Shown here one piece after another: positions 1-8,365 of a DNA stretch of 64,000 nt (position 1 is its first letter; every line of letters starts with the position of its first letter). The DNA lies in the NCBI GenBank assembly GCA_943358175.1, contig CALRGV010000001.1, positions 1-64,000 of the forward strand, in the 5' to 3' direction. The position numbers and the translations under genes are program-made. The notes under the pieces were generated by a model. The model saw nothing but the letters and a program-made list of their open reading frames with translations, had not been told where the DNA came from and did not search any database. The DNA comes from Candidatus Peribacteria bacterium. GTDB lineage: Bacteria > Patescibacteriota > Gracilibacteria > UBA1369 > LOWO2-01-FULL-3.

Positions 1-140
1 CGAAGTTCGAAACTTTTTTGACAAAAATCCTGATGCTGAACTCTGAAATCCGATCGCTCGGGCGGGCAAAAAGGAAGGGGGTTGGGGGGAAGGAATTTTT
101 GCCCGCCCTCGCGCCGCCGCCGAAAAATTGCCACCGACTC
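1..140. repeat. Left arm of a perfect 140-bp inverted repeat
   Basis: Bases 1-140 are the exact reverse complement of 1465-1604; comparing block by block I found no mismatch. The arm is far more GC-rich than its surroundings and touches the window edge, so the true arm may be longer. Inside it, a 13-bp inverted repeat (GGGCGGGCAAAAA at 60-72, its complement at 96-108) encloses a purine loop with G runs of 2, 5, 6 and 2. The pair flanks a single gene at 202-1461. Confidence 0.95.
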
Positions 141-149
141 AAAATCAAA

Positions 150-178
150 TAGAAAAATCTACTTAATAATGATACAAT
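150..178 (+). promoter_or_regulatory. Possible promoter of the IR-flanked gene
   Basis: TAGAAA (150-155) and TACAAT (173-178) are 17 bp apart, 23 bp before the ATG at 202. The -35 match is weak. The promoter would lie inside the repeat-bounded unit, so the gene could move with its own promoter. Confidence 0.35.
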
Positions 179-201
179 AAATCTAACAAAACAGCAAAAT
201 T

Positions 202-1461
202 ATGGAACGCGAACCTATTATGCCAAATCCAAACGAAAATGAACAAAAGTCTGCAAAACCAGCAGAGCCAGTTTTAGATTCTGGTTTGCAGGAACAAACA
301 ACTGATTCACTTGAACGCGAACCGCAAGAAAGAAAGGTTTTTCTAAAAACTGCTCAAGATTTTCTGTTAGATGAAAAAATAGACGAAGAAACTTTGCGAT
401 TAGAAGATAAAGAGCTTGCTAAAAAATTACAAGCAGAATTTCAAGAAAATCTTGAGCGATATTTTAAGGAAAGCGGTCTTTCCGATGAAATTGAGATTCT
501 TGCGGTTCGCGAAAAACTTCAACAAGCGGAAACTCCTTTGGACGAACAGGCACTTAATCTAATTGCTAGAAAATCTGAAGGTGTACATGGGTGGGTTGAT
601 ATGCTTCCAAACTTACGCAAACAGTACAAAGATTCTGGCATGAACTGCACAATGGGAAGCGCCATGCTACATCTCGCTTTAGAAAAACTTGGCTATTCTG
701 GAGTAAGAACTGTTTTGCGTAAAGGACACCATGTTGTTTTTCGCGAAATAGATGACGGTTCAATTCAATTTTATGATCCGACTTCGCTTTCAACAGTTAA
801 TGAGCAGTTAGTAGGCTATTCGCGAAAATTTACACCTGACCAAATTACAAACAGACAAGAAGTTGAGGAAGATGAAAACAAAAAAGGTTTTGCTGTAACT
901 TTGGAAATCGGCGAAGCCGATAAAATTGGTGGATTTTCAGAAGCAGATGAAAAAGGAAAATATGCTGAAAAATTTTATGCGTATGACCGAAGTACGAAAA
1001 TGGATATTGCAATTGCCTTAGAAAATTTGTCGGAAATCAAACAAGATGCCGAAAAACTTGGCACGCCCGAAAGTAAGCCATTTAGCCAAGAGGCATATAA
1101 AACTGCGTTGGCGGATTTTGTAAGACAAAATAATACACACGAATTAAGCAATGAAGATATTAAAAGGATTGGGCAAAAAAATAGGCAAACCATCGAAGAA
1201 TTACTGCAAGCTGCTGAAAAAGCATTTCGTGGAGAAATCCCACCGCCCAATCCTTTTGATTTTTTACAAAGTGATTTACTGACTCCAAAAGTGGAAATAG
1301 AAAATATCCCAAACCCTAAAACTTTTATCGGTTCTTCCGAACGATACGAACAAGCCAAAGAACTTTGTGAAAAATATCCTGAATTAAAAGATTTGGATTT
1401 TAAGACCGCGAAAGAAAAATTTGGCTTGTTTGATGGATATGATCACATTAAATCAGAATAA
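202..1461 (+). CDS. Transglutaminase-like cysteine peptidase-fold protein
   Basis: A 419-residue protein with no signal peptide or membrane segment. The first 130 residues are charged and mostly helical. A central region carries the order Cys149 (in NCTMGS), His176/His177 (in KGHHVVF) and Asp192 (in FYDPTS). This matches the Cys-His-Asp spacing of transglutaminase/papain-like folds, where a thiol attacks an amide bond. The C-terminal 200 residues are again charged and unrecognised. It is the only gene between two 140-bp inverted repeats, so it looks like cargo of a repeat-bounded unit rather than part of an operon. The ATG at 202 has no Shine-Dalgarno sequence; the ATG seven codons in is an alternative. 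The triad is read directly; the enzymatic role and substrate are unknown. Confidence 0.6.
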   Translation: MEREPIMPNPNENEQKSAKPAEPVLDSGLQEQTTDSLEREPQERKVFLKTAQDFLLDEKIDEETLRLEDKELAKKLQAEFQENLERYFKESGLSDEIEILAVREKLQQAETPLDEQALNLIARKSEGVHGWVDMLPNLRKQYKDSGMNCTMGSAMLHLALEKLGYSGVRTVLRKGHHVVFREIDDGSIQFYDPTSLSTVNEQLVGYSRKFTPDQITNRQEVEEDENKKGFAVTLEIGEADKIGGFSEADEKGKYAEKFYAYDRSTKMDIAIALENLSEIKQDAEKLGTPESKPFSQEAYKTALADFVRQNNTHELSNEDIKRIGQKNRQTIEELLQAAEKAFRGEIPPPNPFDFLQSDLLTPKVEIENIPNPKTFIGSSERYEQAKELCEKYPELKDLDFKTAKEKFGLFDGYDHIKSE

Positions 1462-1464
1462 GGA

Positions 1465-1604
1465 GAGTCGGTGGCAATTTTTCGGCGGCGGCGCGAGGGC
1501 GGGCAAAAATTCCTTCCCCCCAACCCCCTTCCTTTTTGCCCGCCCGAGCGATCGGATTTCAGAGTTCAGCATCAGGATTTTTGTCAAAAAAGTTTCGAAC
1601 TTCG
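1465..1604. repeat. Right arm of the perfect 140-bp inverted repeat
   Basis: Exact reverse complement of 1-140. It begins three bases after the stop codon of the transglutaminase-like gene (ends 1461) and lies 23 bp from the end of the convergent DedA gene. Its inner GC-rich hairpin could also stop transcription coming from either side. Confidence 0.95.
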
Positions 1605-1627
1605 TCCAAAAAACACCGCCAGAAAAT

Positions 1628-2275
1628 TTATAGAGATTTTTTTCTGCTTAATTTTTCTCTGACGAAAGCAATCAGTAGGGGAAGTACAGAGATTATTATT
1701 ATTAGGATAATTAAAATAGAAAAATTTTCCTTAACACTTGGGATGTTACCAAAAAAGTATCCTAAGAGTATGAATCCAAAGATCCATACGAATCCTCCGG
1801 AGATGTTGTAGTAAAGAAATTTTACGTAATCCATTTTTCCTATACCGGCAACGAATGGCGCGAATGTTCTAATAATTGGAATAAAGCGCGCCAGGAAAAT
1901 TGCTTTACCGCCGTGTTTATCGAATAGTTTTTTTGTTTTGTTTATGTGGTCCTGTTTAATTGGAATTTTAGGGTTTTTTATTATTTTTTTGCCAAAGTAA
2001 TGTCCTATCCAGTAATTCATTGTATCGCCTAAGATTGAAGCTGTCCAAAGCAATAGGAGCAATCCAACTACATTGAAGGAACCAATTGCCGCGAAGGCTC
2101 CGGCTGCAAAAAGAAGTGAATCTCCAGGTAAGAAAGGGGTAAATACAAATCCGGTTTCGGCAAATATTATGATAAATAAAATTGCATATGATAATGCGCC
2201 GTAGCGGATAATAATTTCGCCAAGATGCACGTTTATATTGAGAATGAAGTCGATAATACTTGCGAAAAATTCCAT
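1628..2275 (-). CDS. DedA family membrane protein
   Basis: A 215-residue integral membrane protein of the DedA/VTT (SNARE-associated Golgi) family. Visible family features are an N-terminal re-entrant-type hydrophobic stretch, an F-TPFLPGDSLLF motif, the G-D-x-x-N-Y-W-I-G-x-x-x-G motif around residues 80-92, and the FxARFIPxxRTFAPFVAG motif near residues 125-145. Family members are linked to lipid (undecaprenyl phosphate or phosphatidylethanolamine) transport and membrane homeostasis; the substrate here cannot be read from sequence. Length is normal. It is transcribed away from cysE, with about 130 bp between the two starts. Its 3' end abuts the right arm of the 140-bp inverted repeat. Confidence 0.85.
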   Translation of the reverse strand: MEFFASIIDFILNINVHLGEIIIRYGALSYAILFIIIFAETGFVFTPFLPGDSLLFAAGAFAAIGSFNVVGLLLLLWTASILGDTMNYWIGHYFGKKIIKNPKIPIKQDHINKTKKLFDKHGGKAIFLARFIPIIRTFAPFVAGIGKMDYVKFLYYNISGGFVWIFGFILLGYFFGNIPSVKENFSILIILIIIISVLPLLIAFVREKLSRKKSL

Positions 2276-2370
2276 ATGTTTTTTTTAATTTTGATAACTT
2301 GTCGTGATCATATCAAATACATTTGATTTGGACAAAGTTTAGATAAAAGATTGGTGTCTAAAGTTATGAT

Positions 2371-2399
2371 TCGACAAGCTTGCGGAAAGTTTGTATAAA
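2371..2399 (+). promoter_or_regulatory. cysE promoter, near-leaderless
   Basis: TCGACA (2371-2376), a 17-bp spacer and TATAAA (2394-2399). Only 8 bp separate the -10 hexamer from the ATG at 2408, so transcription should start at or within a base or two of the start codon. Confidence 0.55.
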
Positions 2400-2407
2400 T
2401 TTAGTAA

Positions 2408-2944
2408 ATGAATTTATTTAAATTAATCAGCTCTGATTTCAAAGCCATAAAGGAGAACGATCCGGCAGCTAGAAATTGGCTTGAGACCTTGCTTTGTCAT
2501 CATCCATTTTACGCAATTTTGAACTACCGAGTGGCCCACAAGCTCTGGACTTTCAAAATACCGATTTTGCCGAGGTTTTTATGCCAGGTGGCTAAGATTT
2601 TTACCGGTGTGGAAATACATCCTGCTGCCAAAATCGGTAAAAGTTTTTTTATTGATCATGGTACCGGGGTTGTCATTGGTGAGACCAGTGAAATTGGAAA
2701 TTGGGTGACTATTTATCAGGGCGTGACTCTTGGTGGTAAAGGAGGTAGGGGAGAAAAACGTCATCCTACTTTGAAAAATAATGTTTTAATTGGCGCGAAC
2801 GCGATTTTGCTTGGGCCTATTATTGTTGAAGATGATGCTGTAATTGGCGCGGCTTCCGTTGTTTTAAGAAATGTTCCTGTTGGAGCTACCGTGGTGGGTA
2901 ATCCCGGAAAGGTGATAAAAATTAATGGACGTAGTGTAAGATAA
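2408..2944 (+). CDS. cysE: Serine O-acetyltransferase
   Basis: A 178-residue protein that acetylates L-serine with acetyl-CoA, giving O-acetylserine for cysteine synthesis. A short helical N-terminal region (about 60 residues, reduced relative to the roughly 270-residue E. coli enzyme) precedes a left-handed beta-helix of hexapeptide repeats. The family signature is visible: GVEIHPAAKIG, the catalytic His of FIDHGTGVVIGE, VTIYQGVTLGG and the KRHPTL segment. The short N-terminus is typical of EpsC-like and many Gram-positive SATs. The promoter at 2371-2399 places the transcript start at the ATG. No cysK lies next to it; the next gene is a DMT transporter 16 bp downstream that probably shares the transcript. 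Confidence 0.9.
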   Translation: MNLFKLISSDFKAIKENDPAARNWLETLLCHHPFYAILNYRVAHKLWTFKIPILPRFLCQVAKIFTGVEIHPAAKIGKSFFIDHGTGVVIGETSEIGNWVTIYQGVTLGGKGGRGEKRHPTLKNNVLIGANAILLGPIIVEDDAVIGAASVVLRNVPVGATVVGNPGKVIKINGRSVR

Positions 2945-2960
2945 ATTTACTAGATATTTC

Positions 2961-3851
2961 ATGTGGTTACTTTTTGCACTTTTGGCGCCGTTTTTTTGGG
3001 GTTTTTCTAATCCAATGGATGCTGCTTTGCGACGAAATTGGTTTAAAAATGATCTGGTTTTGACGAGTCTTTGCGCGATTACCAAATTACCGGTGGCAAT
3101 TTGTTTTTTAGTTTTGTTTGGTGAGGGAATTATTTTTGGATGGCCATTTGTTTGGATTTTTTTTGCAGGAATAATCTGGATGCTGGCTTTTGTTCTTTAT
3201 TATCGTTCTCTGCAAATTGAAGAAGTCAGTAGAGTGATTCTGATACTCCAGTTTCAGCCGATCATGATTTTCTTGATTGCCTCAGTGATGATTCGGGAGA
3301 GTCTGAATTTGGGCCAATTCACGGCTTTTTTGTTTATTTTTATTGGTAGTGTTTTGGCGGCTTTTAGAAAGACAAAGTCCAAGTGGCATTTCAGTAAGGC
3401 TTTTATTTTTATTTTATTGGCGGATTTTATGTGGTCTTTTTCTGATGTGATTTTCAAAAAGTACGCGGTGTATTTCCCTAATTTCTGGGCGGCATTTGGA
3501 GTTGAACTTTTGGGTAGCAGTTTATTGGGTGGATTATTGTTTTTCTTGCCCAGGTATCGCGGTATTTATCGTGATTTAAAGGTCTCTGTTCGGGGATGGA
3601 CATTATTTTTTGCTTCAGCTGTTTTTGGTGTCCTTGGTTCATTATTTTTTGCTTATGCTTTGACTTTGGGGAAGGCTTCTTTGACTACTGTCGTGATTGG
3701 TTTACAGCCTTTGTTCGCGGTAATATTTGGATTGTTTTTGAATAGATTGATAAAAGAAATTCCACCGGAATCCATTACAAAAAGTGATTTGGTGATAAAG
3801 TCTCTATCTTTTGTTTTGATTTTAATTGGTTTGATTTATTTATATATTTAG
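2961..3851 (+). CDS. EamA/DMT-family transporter
   Basis: A 296-residue protein with about ten hydrophobic helices in two repeated halves, the pattern of EamA (drug/metabolite transporter) proteins. The N-terminal half starts WLLFALLAPFFWG, and the second half restarts around residue 145 with FILLADFMWSFSDVIF. Family members export amino acids, nucleosides or other small metabolites; the substrate is not visible. It follows cysE by 16 bp, so export of cysteine-pathway compounds is possible but only inferred from position. No Shine-Dalgarno sequence precedes the ATG. A CCCTAT-TCT-ATAGGG palindrome (3861-3873) follows the stop codon. Confidence 0.8.
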   Translation: MWLLFALLAPFFWGFSNPMDAALRRNWFKNDLVLTSLCAITKLPVAICFLVLFGEGIIFGWPFVWIFFAGIIWMLAFVLYYRSLQIEEVSRVILILQFQPIMIFLIASVMIRESLNLGQFTAFLFIFIGSVLAAFRKTKSKWHFSKAFIFILLADFMWSFSDVIFKKYAVYFPNFWAAFGVELLGSSLLGGLLFFLPRYRGIYRDLKVSVRGWTLFFASAVFGVLGSLFFAYALTLGKASLTTVVIGLQPLFAVIFGLFLNRLIKEIPPESITKSDLVIKSLSFVLILIGLIYLYI

Positions 3852-3859
3852 CTCAAAAA

Positions 3860-3892
3860 CCCTATTCTATAGGGGTGCTCATATGGTATAAT
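3860..3892 (+). promoter_or_regulatory. Palindrome and -10 region before the secretion-type ATPase gene
   Basis: A perfect CCCTAT-TCT-ATAGGG palindrome lies at 3860-3874, and TATAAT at 3887-3892, 30 bp before the ATG at 3922. No convincing -35 is visible. The palindrome sits where a -35 would be, so it could be an operator, or the 3' hairpin of the preceding gene. Confidence 0.4.
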
Positions 3893-3921
3893 GTATTGCC
3901 AGTGCCTATATAACTTTATTC

Positions 3922-6150
3922 ATGAAATATTTTCAGGTCGTCGTGCCTCAGGGTGACGGCGAGAAAAAAAAGGAGAAGATATTTGAGGAGTTGCTTGTGA
4001 ATTTGCATAAAGCGGCTCATCATTCCCATCTTTCGATGGAGTATTTTGGTTATGAGCAATATACTTATTTCTTTTTTGCCGTACCTGATCATCTTTTTGA
4101 GACAGTTGAGGGTTTGCTTTACGCTACTTATCCGGATTGCGAAATTAAGGAAACTTCCGATTATGTAGATAACTATAAACCCGGTACCGGTAAAGCTTGC
4201 ATGGCCGGGGCTTCAATGAAATTGAAAATGGGTGATGTGTATCCTTTTAAGGTTTTTACTCATTTTGATGAAGATAGTCAGAGTCGTCTTTTTTCGGTAA
4301 TTTCAAAAATTAATTCGGGAGAACAAGTTTGGGTACAGTTTGTGACGGAGCCGTTGGCGGAAACTGCTGGTTATCATTTTCGGAGAAAGTGGGCGTTGAA
4401 ATGGAATAATTTCAAGAAAATTTTTAGTATTCGCGATCGTATGAGAGCGAAGGATGAGCACAGTGTGATTCATCATAGAAAAGAGTTGGCGATGAAAAAA
4501 GTTCGTGCGGGTGAGCCGTTTCTATGTACTATTCGCGTGGGTTATATGGCTAAGACTCAGCCTGAAGCTGAACGTAAGCTAATGGCGGTGATTAATACTT
4601 TTTCCCAATACAATGAAACTGATATTCAGGAATTTAATTCGGTAAAGATGAGTGAGGCTCAATTTTTGGCGGATTATAAGGCCAGAAAATTCAAGGATCC
4701 GATGATGTTTGGACCGGAGGAAATGGCTACCTTGTACCATCTTCCAAACCCGGATATCGTGCCTCATGTTGTGCATGTGTTGGCGAAAAAATCTGAGGCG
4801 CCGCAGGATTTGCCAAAGGTAGGGGATAAGGATATCAGTCTTTTTGGTATTACTAATTATCATAATAATTTTGATCAATTTGGTATTAAACGTGTTGATA
4901 GAAGACGTCATTTGTATGCCGTGGGTAAGTCCGGTTCCGGTAAATCCAAATTGCTGGAGTTGTTGATATATTCAGATATTATGAGTGGCAAGGGTGTGGG
5001 AGTATTGGATCCGCACGGTGATTTGGTGGACAATGTGCTGGCGTTCGTGCCGGAACATAGAATCAAGGATGTTATTTATTTTGATCCGGCGGATGTGAAT
5101 TTCCCTATTTCTTTCAATCCTTTGGAGAATGTCGCTGAGGAATACAAGATGCAGGTGACAATTGGTTTTATTTATATTTTCAAAAAGCTTTTTGGTTCGA
5201 ACTGGACGGATAGGCTTGAGCACGTTTTGCGTTATACGGTTTTGGCGTTGCTGGATAGTCCGAATACCACGGTCTTGTCTATTTTGAAAATGCTTACTGA
5301 TAAAAATTATCGTCAGACCATAGTCTCCAGAATTAAAGATAATGTGGTGAAGAATTTTTGGGTTTCGGAATTTGCCGGATGGAGTGAAAAATTTGATGCG
5401 GAAGCCATTACGCCGTTGCTGAATAAGGTAGGTCAATTTGTGGCGACAAATATGATTAGAAATATAATTGGTCAGCCCAAAAATAAAATTAATATTCGTG
5501 AGATTATGGATGGTCAAAAAATTCTTTTAATGAAAGTTTCAAAAGGTTTGCTTGGCGAAGAAAACAGTTCATTGATGGGCGCGATGATAATTACAAAACT
5601 TTATCAGGCGGCGATGAGTCGCGCAGATATGAAAGAAGAAGATCGTAAGGATTTTTATTTCTATGTGGATGAGTTTCAAAATTTTGCTACCGATACTTTT
5701 TCCGAAATTCTTTCCGAGGCGAGAAAATATCGTCTCAATTTGACGATTGCTCATCAGTATATGGGTCAGCTTTCCAATCTTGTTCAGAAGACTGTTTTTG
5801 GTAATGTTGGTTCTATAATCAGTTTTAGGGTTGGAGCGGATGATGCCAAAGTTTTAGCCGAAGAATATAATCCAATTTTTAAAGAACGAGATATTATTAA
5901 TCTCGGTGTGCGTGAGTTTTATTGTAAGATGTCTGTTAATGGAGAGATTCGCGAGGCTTTTTCCGCCAGAACAATGGATGTGCCAAAGGTTCAAAAGAAT
6001 TACGTGAAAGAAATTATTGAAAATTCACGTAATGTATTTTGCGAACCGCGGGCATCCGTGGAAGAAACTCTGGCTAAATGGGATGAGTCCGGGGAGTTTG
6101 CCAATGAAGCACCGCAAGGAGATCCTGAATTTGAAGAGCCTCTAATCTAA
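3922..6150 (+). CDS. VirD4/TraG-like conjugation-type ATPase
   Basis: A 742-residue cytosolic AAA-type ATPase. Residues 1-320 form an unrecognised N-terminal domain. Walker A, GKSGSGKS, is at about residues 334-341, and is followed by GVLDPHGDLVDNVL and the YFDPADVNFPISFNPLE stretch typical of type IV coupling proteins. Walker B is FYVDEFQNF near residue 580, then the LTIAHQYMGQL motif of TraG/TraM-recognition C-termini. Relatives are hexameric motors that move DNA or protein through type IV channels. There are no N-terminal membrane helices, and no other secretion or pilus genes nearby, which is unusual for a coupling protein. The 3' end overlaps copy 1 of the structured repeat: the stop codon lies in its outer stem. 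Confidence 0.75.
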   Translation: MKYFQVVVPQGDGEKKKEKIFEELLVNLHKAAHHSHLSMEYFGYEQYTYFFFAVPDHLFETVEGLLYATYPDCEIKETSDYVDNYKPGTGKACMAGASMKLKMGDVYPFKVFTHFDEDSQSRLFSVISKINSGEQVWVQFVTEPLAETAGYHFRRKWALKWNNFKKIFSIRDRMRAKDEHSVIHHRKELAMKKVRAGEPFLCTIRVGYMAKTQPEAERKLMAVINTFSQYNETDIQEFNSVKMSEAQFLADYKARKFKDPMMFGPEEMATLYHLPNPDIVPHVVHVLAKKSEAPQDLPKVGDKDISLFGITNYHNNFDQFGIKRVDRRRHLYAVGKSGSGKSKLLELLIYSDIMSGKGVGVLDPHGDLVDNVLAFVPEHRIKDVIYFDPADVNFPISFNPLENVAEEYKMQVTIGFIYIFKKLFGSNWTDRLEHVLRYTVLALLDSPNTTVLSILKMLTDKNYRQTIVSRIKDNVVKNFWVSEFAGWSEKFDAEAITPLLNKVGQFVATNMIRNIIGQPKNKINIREIMDGQKILLMKVSKGLLGEENSSLMGAMIITKLYQAAMSRADMKEEDRKDFYFYVDEFQNFATDTFSEILSEARKYRLNLTIAHQYMGQLSNLVQKTVFGNVGSIISFRVGADDAKVLAEEYNPIFKERDIINLGVREFYCKMSVNGEIREAFSARTMDVPKVQKNYVKEIIENSRNVFCEPRASVEETLAKWDESGEFANEAPQGDPEFEEPLI

Positions 6151-6265
6151 AGCTTTACTTCATCTACTTCGTTGCAATTAAAACTTTGATCCTCGTGTAC
6201 GATCTTAAGTACACTGCGGTCAAAGTTTTAATTACGCCTCGTATCTGAAGTAAATCTTTAGATTA
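6143..6265 (+). repeat. Structured 3' element, copy 1
   Basis: Long imperfect hairpin whose outer stem (TAATCTAAAG at 6143-6152 with its complement ending 6265) contains the stop codon of the preceding gene. It has the conserved CTACTTCGTTG, GATCCTC, GCGGTC and CGCCTCGTA segments. The apical stem is GTGTAC/GTACAC and the middle stem TTAAAACTTTGA/TCAAAGTTTTAA; both are specific to this copy. Confidence 0.9.
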
Positions 6266-6321
6266 TTTATAAATATAATTTCATCTTTCTTTCTCTATAG
6301 AATCTGATATATATTTAGGCC

Positions 6322-7461
6322 ATGGAAAAATCATCTCATTCGAAGTCCTCCGGTGATTCTAAAAATATTGAAGATCATGCTCCTCAACGATCTCTTATAA
6401 TTGAGAAATTACCTGGTTATTTTTTGATTTTTTGTCTAATTTTTTCTTCGGTACTTTTTTTTCAAGTTATTAAGCCGTTTTTGACGGTTATTTTTCTTGG
6501 TATTGTTTTGAGTATCGCCTTTTATCCTATGTATAAAAAGGTTTTGAAATTTTTTAGAGGATATGAATCCGTGGCTTCTTTGGTCAGCTGTTTGATGGTT
6601 ATTTTATTGACGGTGGTACCGTTGACTTTTTTTGTGATTTTCATGGCCACTGAGGCGGTGGATACTTATCAGGCTGTGCAGTTGAAAGTAAATTCAGGTT
6701 TGTTTGATAAATATTTGCAATGGCAGCATGGTGGATTTTTCTATGATTTGAACGAGAAGGTGAAGACTGTTGTGGATTTGCAAAAATTCGATATCAAAAA
6801 AACTATTTTGGATATGGCTCAGGCATTGAGTACTTACCTCGTTGCTCAGGTCGCGACTTTGATTTCAGGTATTTCCAATTTCTTTATTAATGTCTTTATT
6901 TTACTTTTCTCAATGTATTATTTTTTCAAAGATGGAAAACGTATTGTTGAAAAAATTAAAACCGTAAGTCCATTACCTTCTTTACATGAGAGTGAGCTTT
7001 TTGACAGAATTGCTTCAATGTCCAAGGCTATTATGCTTGGAGTGTTTTTGACGGCTATTTTGCAGGGTATGGTGGGAGCTGTCGGTTTTGTGATTGCCGG
7101 TATTTCCAATCCATTTTTCTGGGGTACGGCGATAGCTTTTTTCTCTTTGGTGCCGCTTTTTGGAACTGCTGTGATTTGGGTTCCTGCAGGCATAGTTTTG
7201 GCTATTATGGGACAATATGGTTCGGCAATTTTTATTATGATTTGGGGGGCGGTTGTTATCGGGTTGGTGGATAATTTTGTCAGACCTTATTTAATTGGTG
7301 GTAAAGCGAATACTCATCCTCTGCTTACTTTCTTTGTGATCATTGGTGGAATCTGGACTATGGGATTGCCGGGCGTGATTATTGGTCCGCTTATTCTCAT
7401 GTTCCTAATGTCTTTCTTCCAAATTTATCAGGCGGAGTATGGTAAGGTTCTTAAAAATTAA
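6322..7461 (+). CDS. AI-2E family transporter (UPF0118)
   Basis: A 379-residue polytopic membrane protein. Residues 1-30 are hydrophilic; hydrophobic pairs follow at about 32-75 and 85-115. A periplasmic-side helical region (about 120-190) leads to further helices, including the conserved VPLFGTAVIWVPAGI and DNFVRPYLIGG stretches that mark the AI-2 exporter-like family. Relatives include TqsA/YdiK-like proteins and Na+/H+ antiporters; the substrate is unknown. The length is standard. The SLH protein gene follows after 11 bp, probably on the same transcript. The ATG at 6322 has no Shine-Dalgarno sequence; TATAAT at 6274-6279 lies upstream. Confidence 0.85.
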   Translation: MEKSSHSKSSGDSKNIEDHAPQRSLIIEKLPGYFLIFCLIFSSVLFFQVIKPFLTVIFLGIVLSIAFYPMYKKVLKFFRGYESVASLVSCLMVILLTVVPLTFFVIFMATEAVDTYQAVQLKVNSGLFDKYLQWQHGGFFYDLNEKVKTVVDLQKFDIKKTILDMAQALSTYLVAQVATLISGISNFFINVFILLFSMYYFFKDGKRIVEKIKTVSPLPSLHESELFDRIASMSKAIMLGVFLTAILQGMVGAVGFVIAGISNPFFWGTAIAFFSLVPLFGTAVIWVPAGIVLAIMGQYGSAIFIMIWGAVVIGLVDNFVRPYLIGGKANTHPLLTFFVIIGGIWTMGLPGVIIGPLILMFLMSFFQIYQAEYGKVLKN

Positions 7462-7472
7462 TTTAAAAATAT

Positions 7473-8255
7473 ATGACTGTAAAAAAATCATCACAAGCAA
7501 AGTCCGTAAAGAAAAAATCTATTCCAACGAATCACCGAAATTTTTTGGCGGTGTTGGTTTTGCTTGCGGGGTTTTCTCTTTACGCCATCACTTCTTTCAT
7601 GACTTCAAATAATACTTATATCAAAAAAATGTTTGCCGATGTTACGTCAGATGGCAATTTTTCTGCTGAGGAAATTCAAGTTCAACAAGAAAATCCTTTT
7701 AAGGATTTGGCGGATTCTCATCCTTCTTATGAGGCAATTATTCAGTTGTATTACAAGGGCGTAGTTGGTGGCTATCAGGACAACACTTTTAGACCTGATG
7801 CCAAGGTGAATAGGGCGGAGTTTGCGAAGATTTTGACTGAGGCTTCAGATGTGGATTACGCTGCTTTGCCTGCTGCGAGTATGGTGGATTGTTTCAATGA
7901 TGTGAAAAATGATTCCGGAGCTTGGTACGTGCCTTCCGTATGTGCCGCAAAATATAAAGGATGGGTGAATGGTTATGCGAGTGGTGATTATGGCGTGACT
8001 AATAATATTACGAAGGTGGAGGGTTTAAAGATTGTGCTGAAATCTTTTGGATTTGAGATTGTTGCAAATGAATTCGTGAAGGAAATGCCTTACAATGATG
8101 TTCATCCTGAAGATTGGTACGTGGGTACGGCTAAAGCTGCGAAGGATAATAATTTGGTGGTGCGTTCGTCTGTGTTTGTTCCAAATTGGCAATTGACCAG
8201 GGCGGATGTTGCGCAGATTATCTATAATGCGATGCAGGCTAAGAAAAGTGTTTAA
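7473..8255 (+). CDS. Membrane-anchored triple SLH-domain protein
   Basis: A 260-residue envelope protein. A Lys-rich N-terminus (residues 1-22) is followed by one hydrophobic helix (about 25-42, FLAVLVLLAGFSLYAITSF), either an uncleaved anchor or a signal sequence. Three S-layer homology modules follow: FKDLADSHPSY...GGYQDNTFRPDAKVNRAEFAKIL (about 75-120), CFNDVKND...ITKVEGLKIVL (about 135-190) and YNDVHPEDWY...LTRADVAQII (about 205-250). SLH triplets bind secondary cell-wall polymer. There is no other domain, so its job may be S-layer tethering. The stop codon lies inside the outer stem of structured repeat copy 2. Confidence 0.85.
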   Translation: MTVKKSSQAKSVKKKSIPTNHRNFLAVLVLLAGFSLYAITSFMTSNNTYIKKMFADVTSDGNFSAEEIQVQQENPFKDLADSHPSYEAIIQLYYKGVVGGYQDNTFRPDAKVNRAEFAKILTEASDVDYAALPAASMVDCFNDVKNDSGAWYVPSVCAAKYKGWVNGYASGDYGVTNNITKVEGLKIVLKSFGFEIVANEFVKEMPYNDVHPEDWYVGTAKAAKDNNLVVRSSVFVPNWQLTRADVAQIIYNAMQAKKSV

Positions 8256-8365
8256 TTGATACCATCTACTTCGTTGTCAGAAAAATTTTAATCCTCACCG
8301 GCCTTGAGCCGGCTGCGGTTAAAATTTTTCTGACGCCTCGTAGCTGATATCACTTAAACACTTTT
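8244..8365 (+). repeat. Structured 3' element, copy 2
   Basis: Outer stem AAAAGTGTTTAA (8244-8255) pairs with its complement ending 8365. The stop codons of both convergent genes (8253-8255 plus, 8354-8356 minus) are in the stem. It has the conserved CTACTTCGTTG, ATCCTC, GCGGTT and CGCCTCGTA segments. The apical stem CCGGC/GCCGG is shared with copy 3. It may act as a two-way terminator. Confidence 0.9.
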
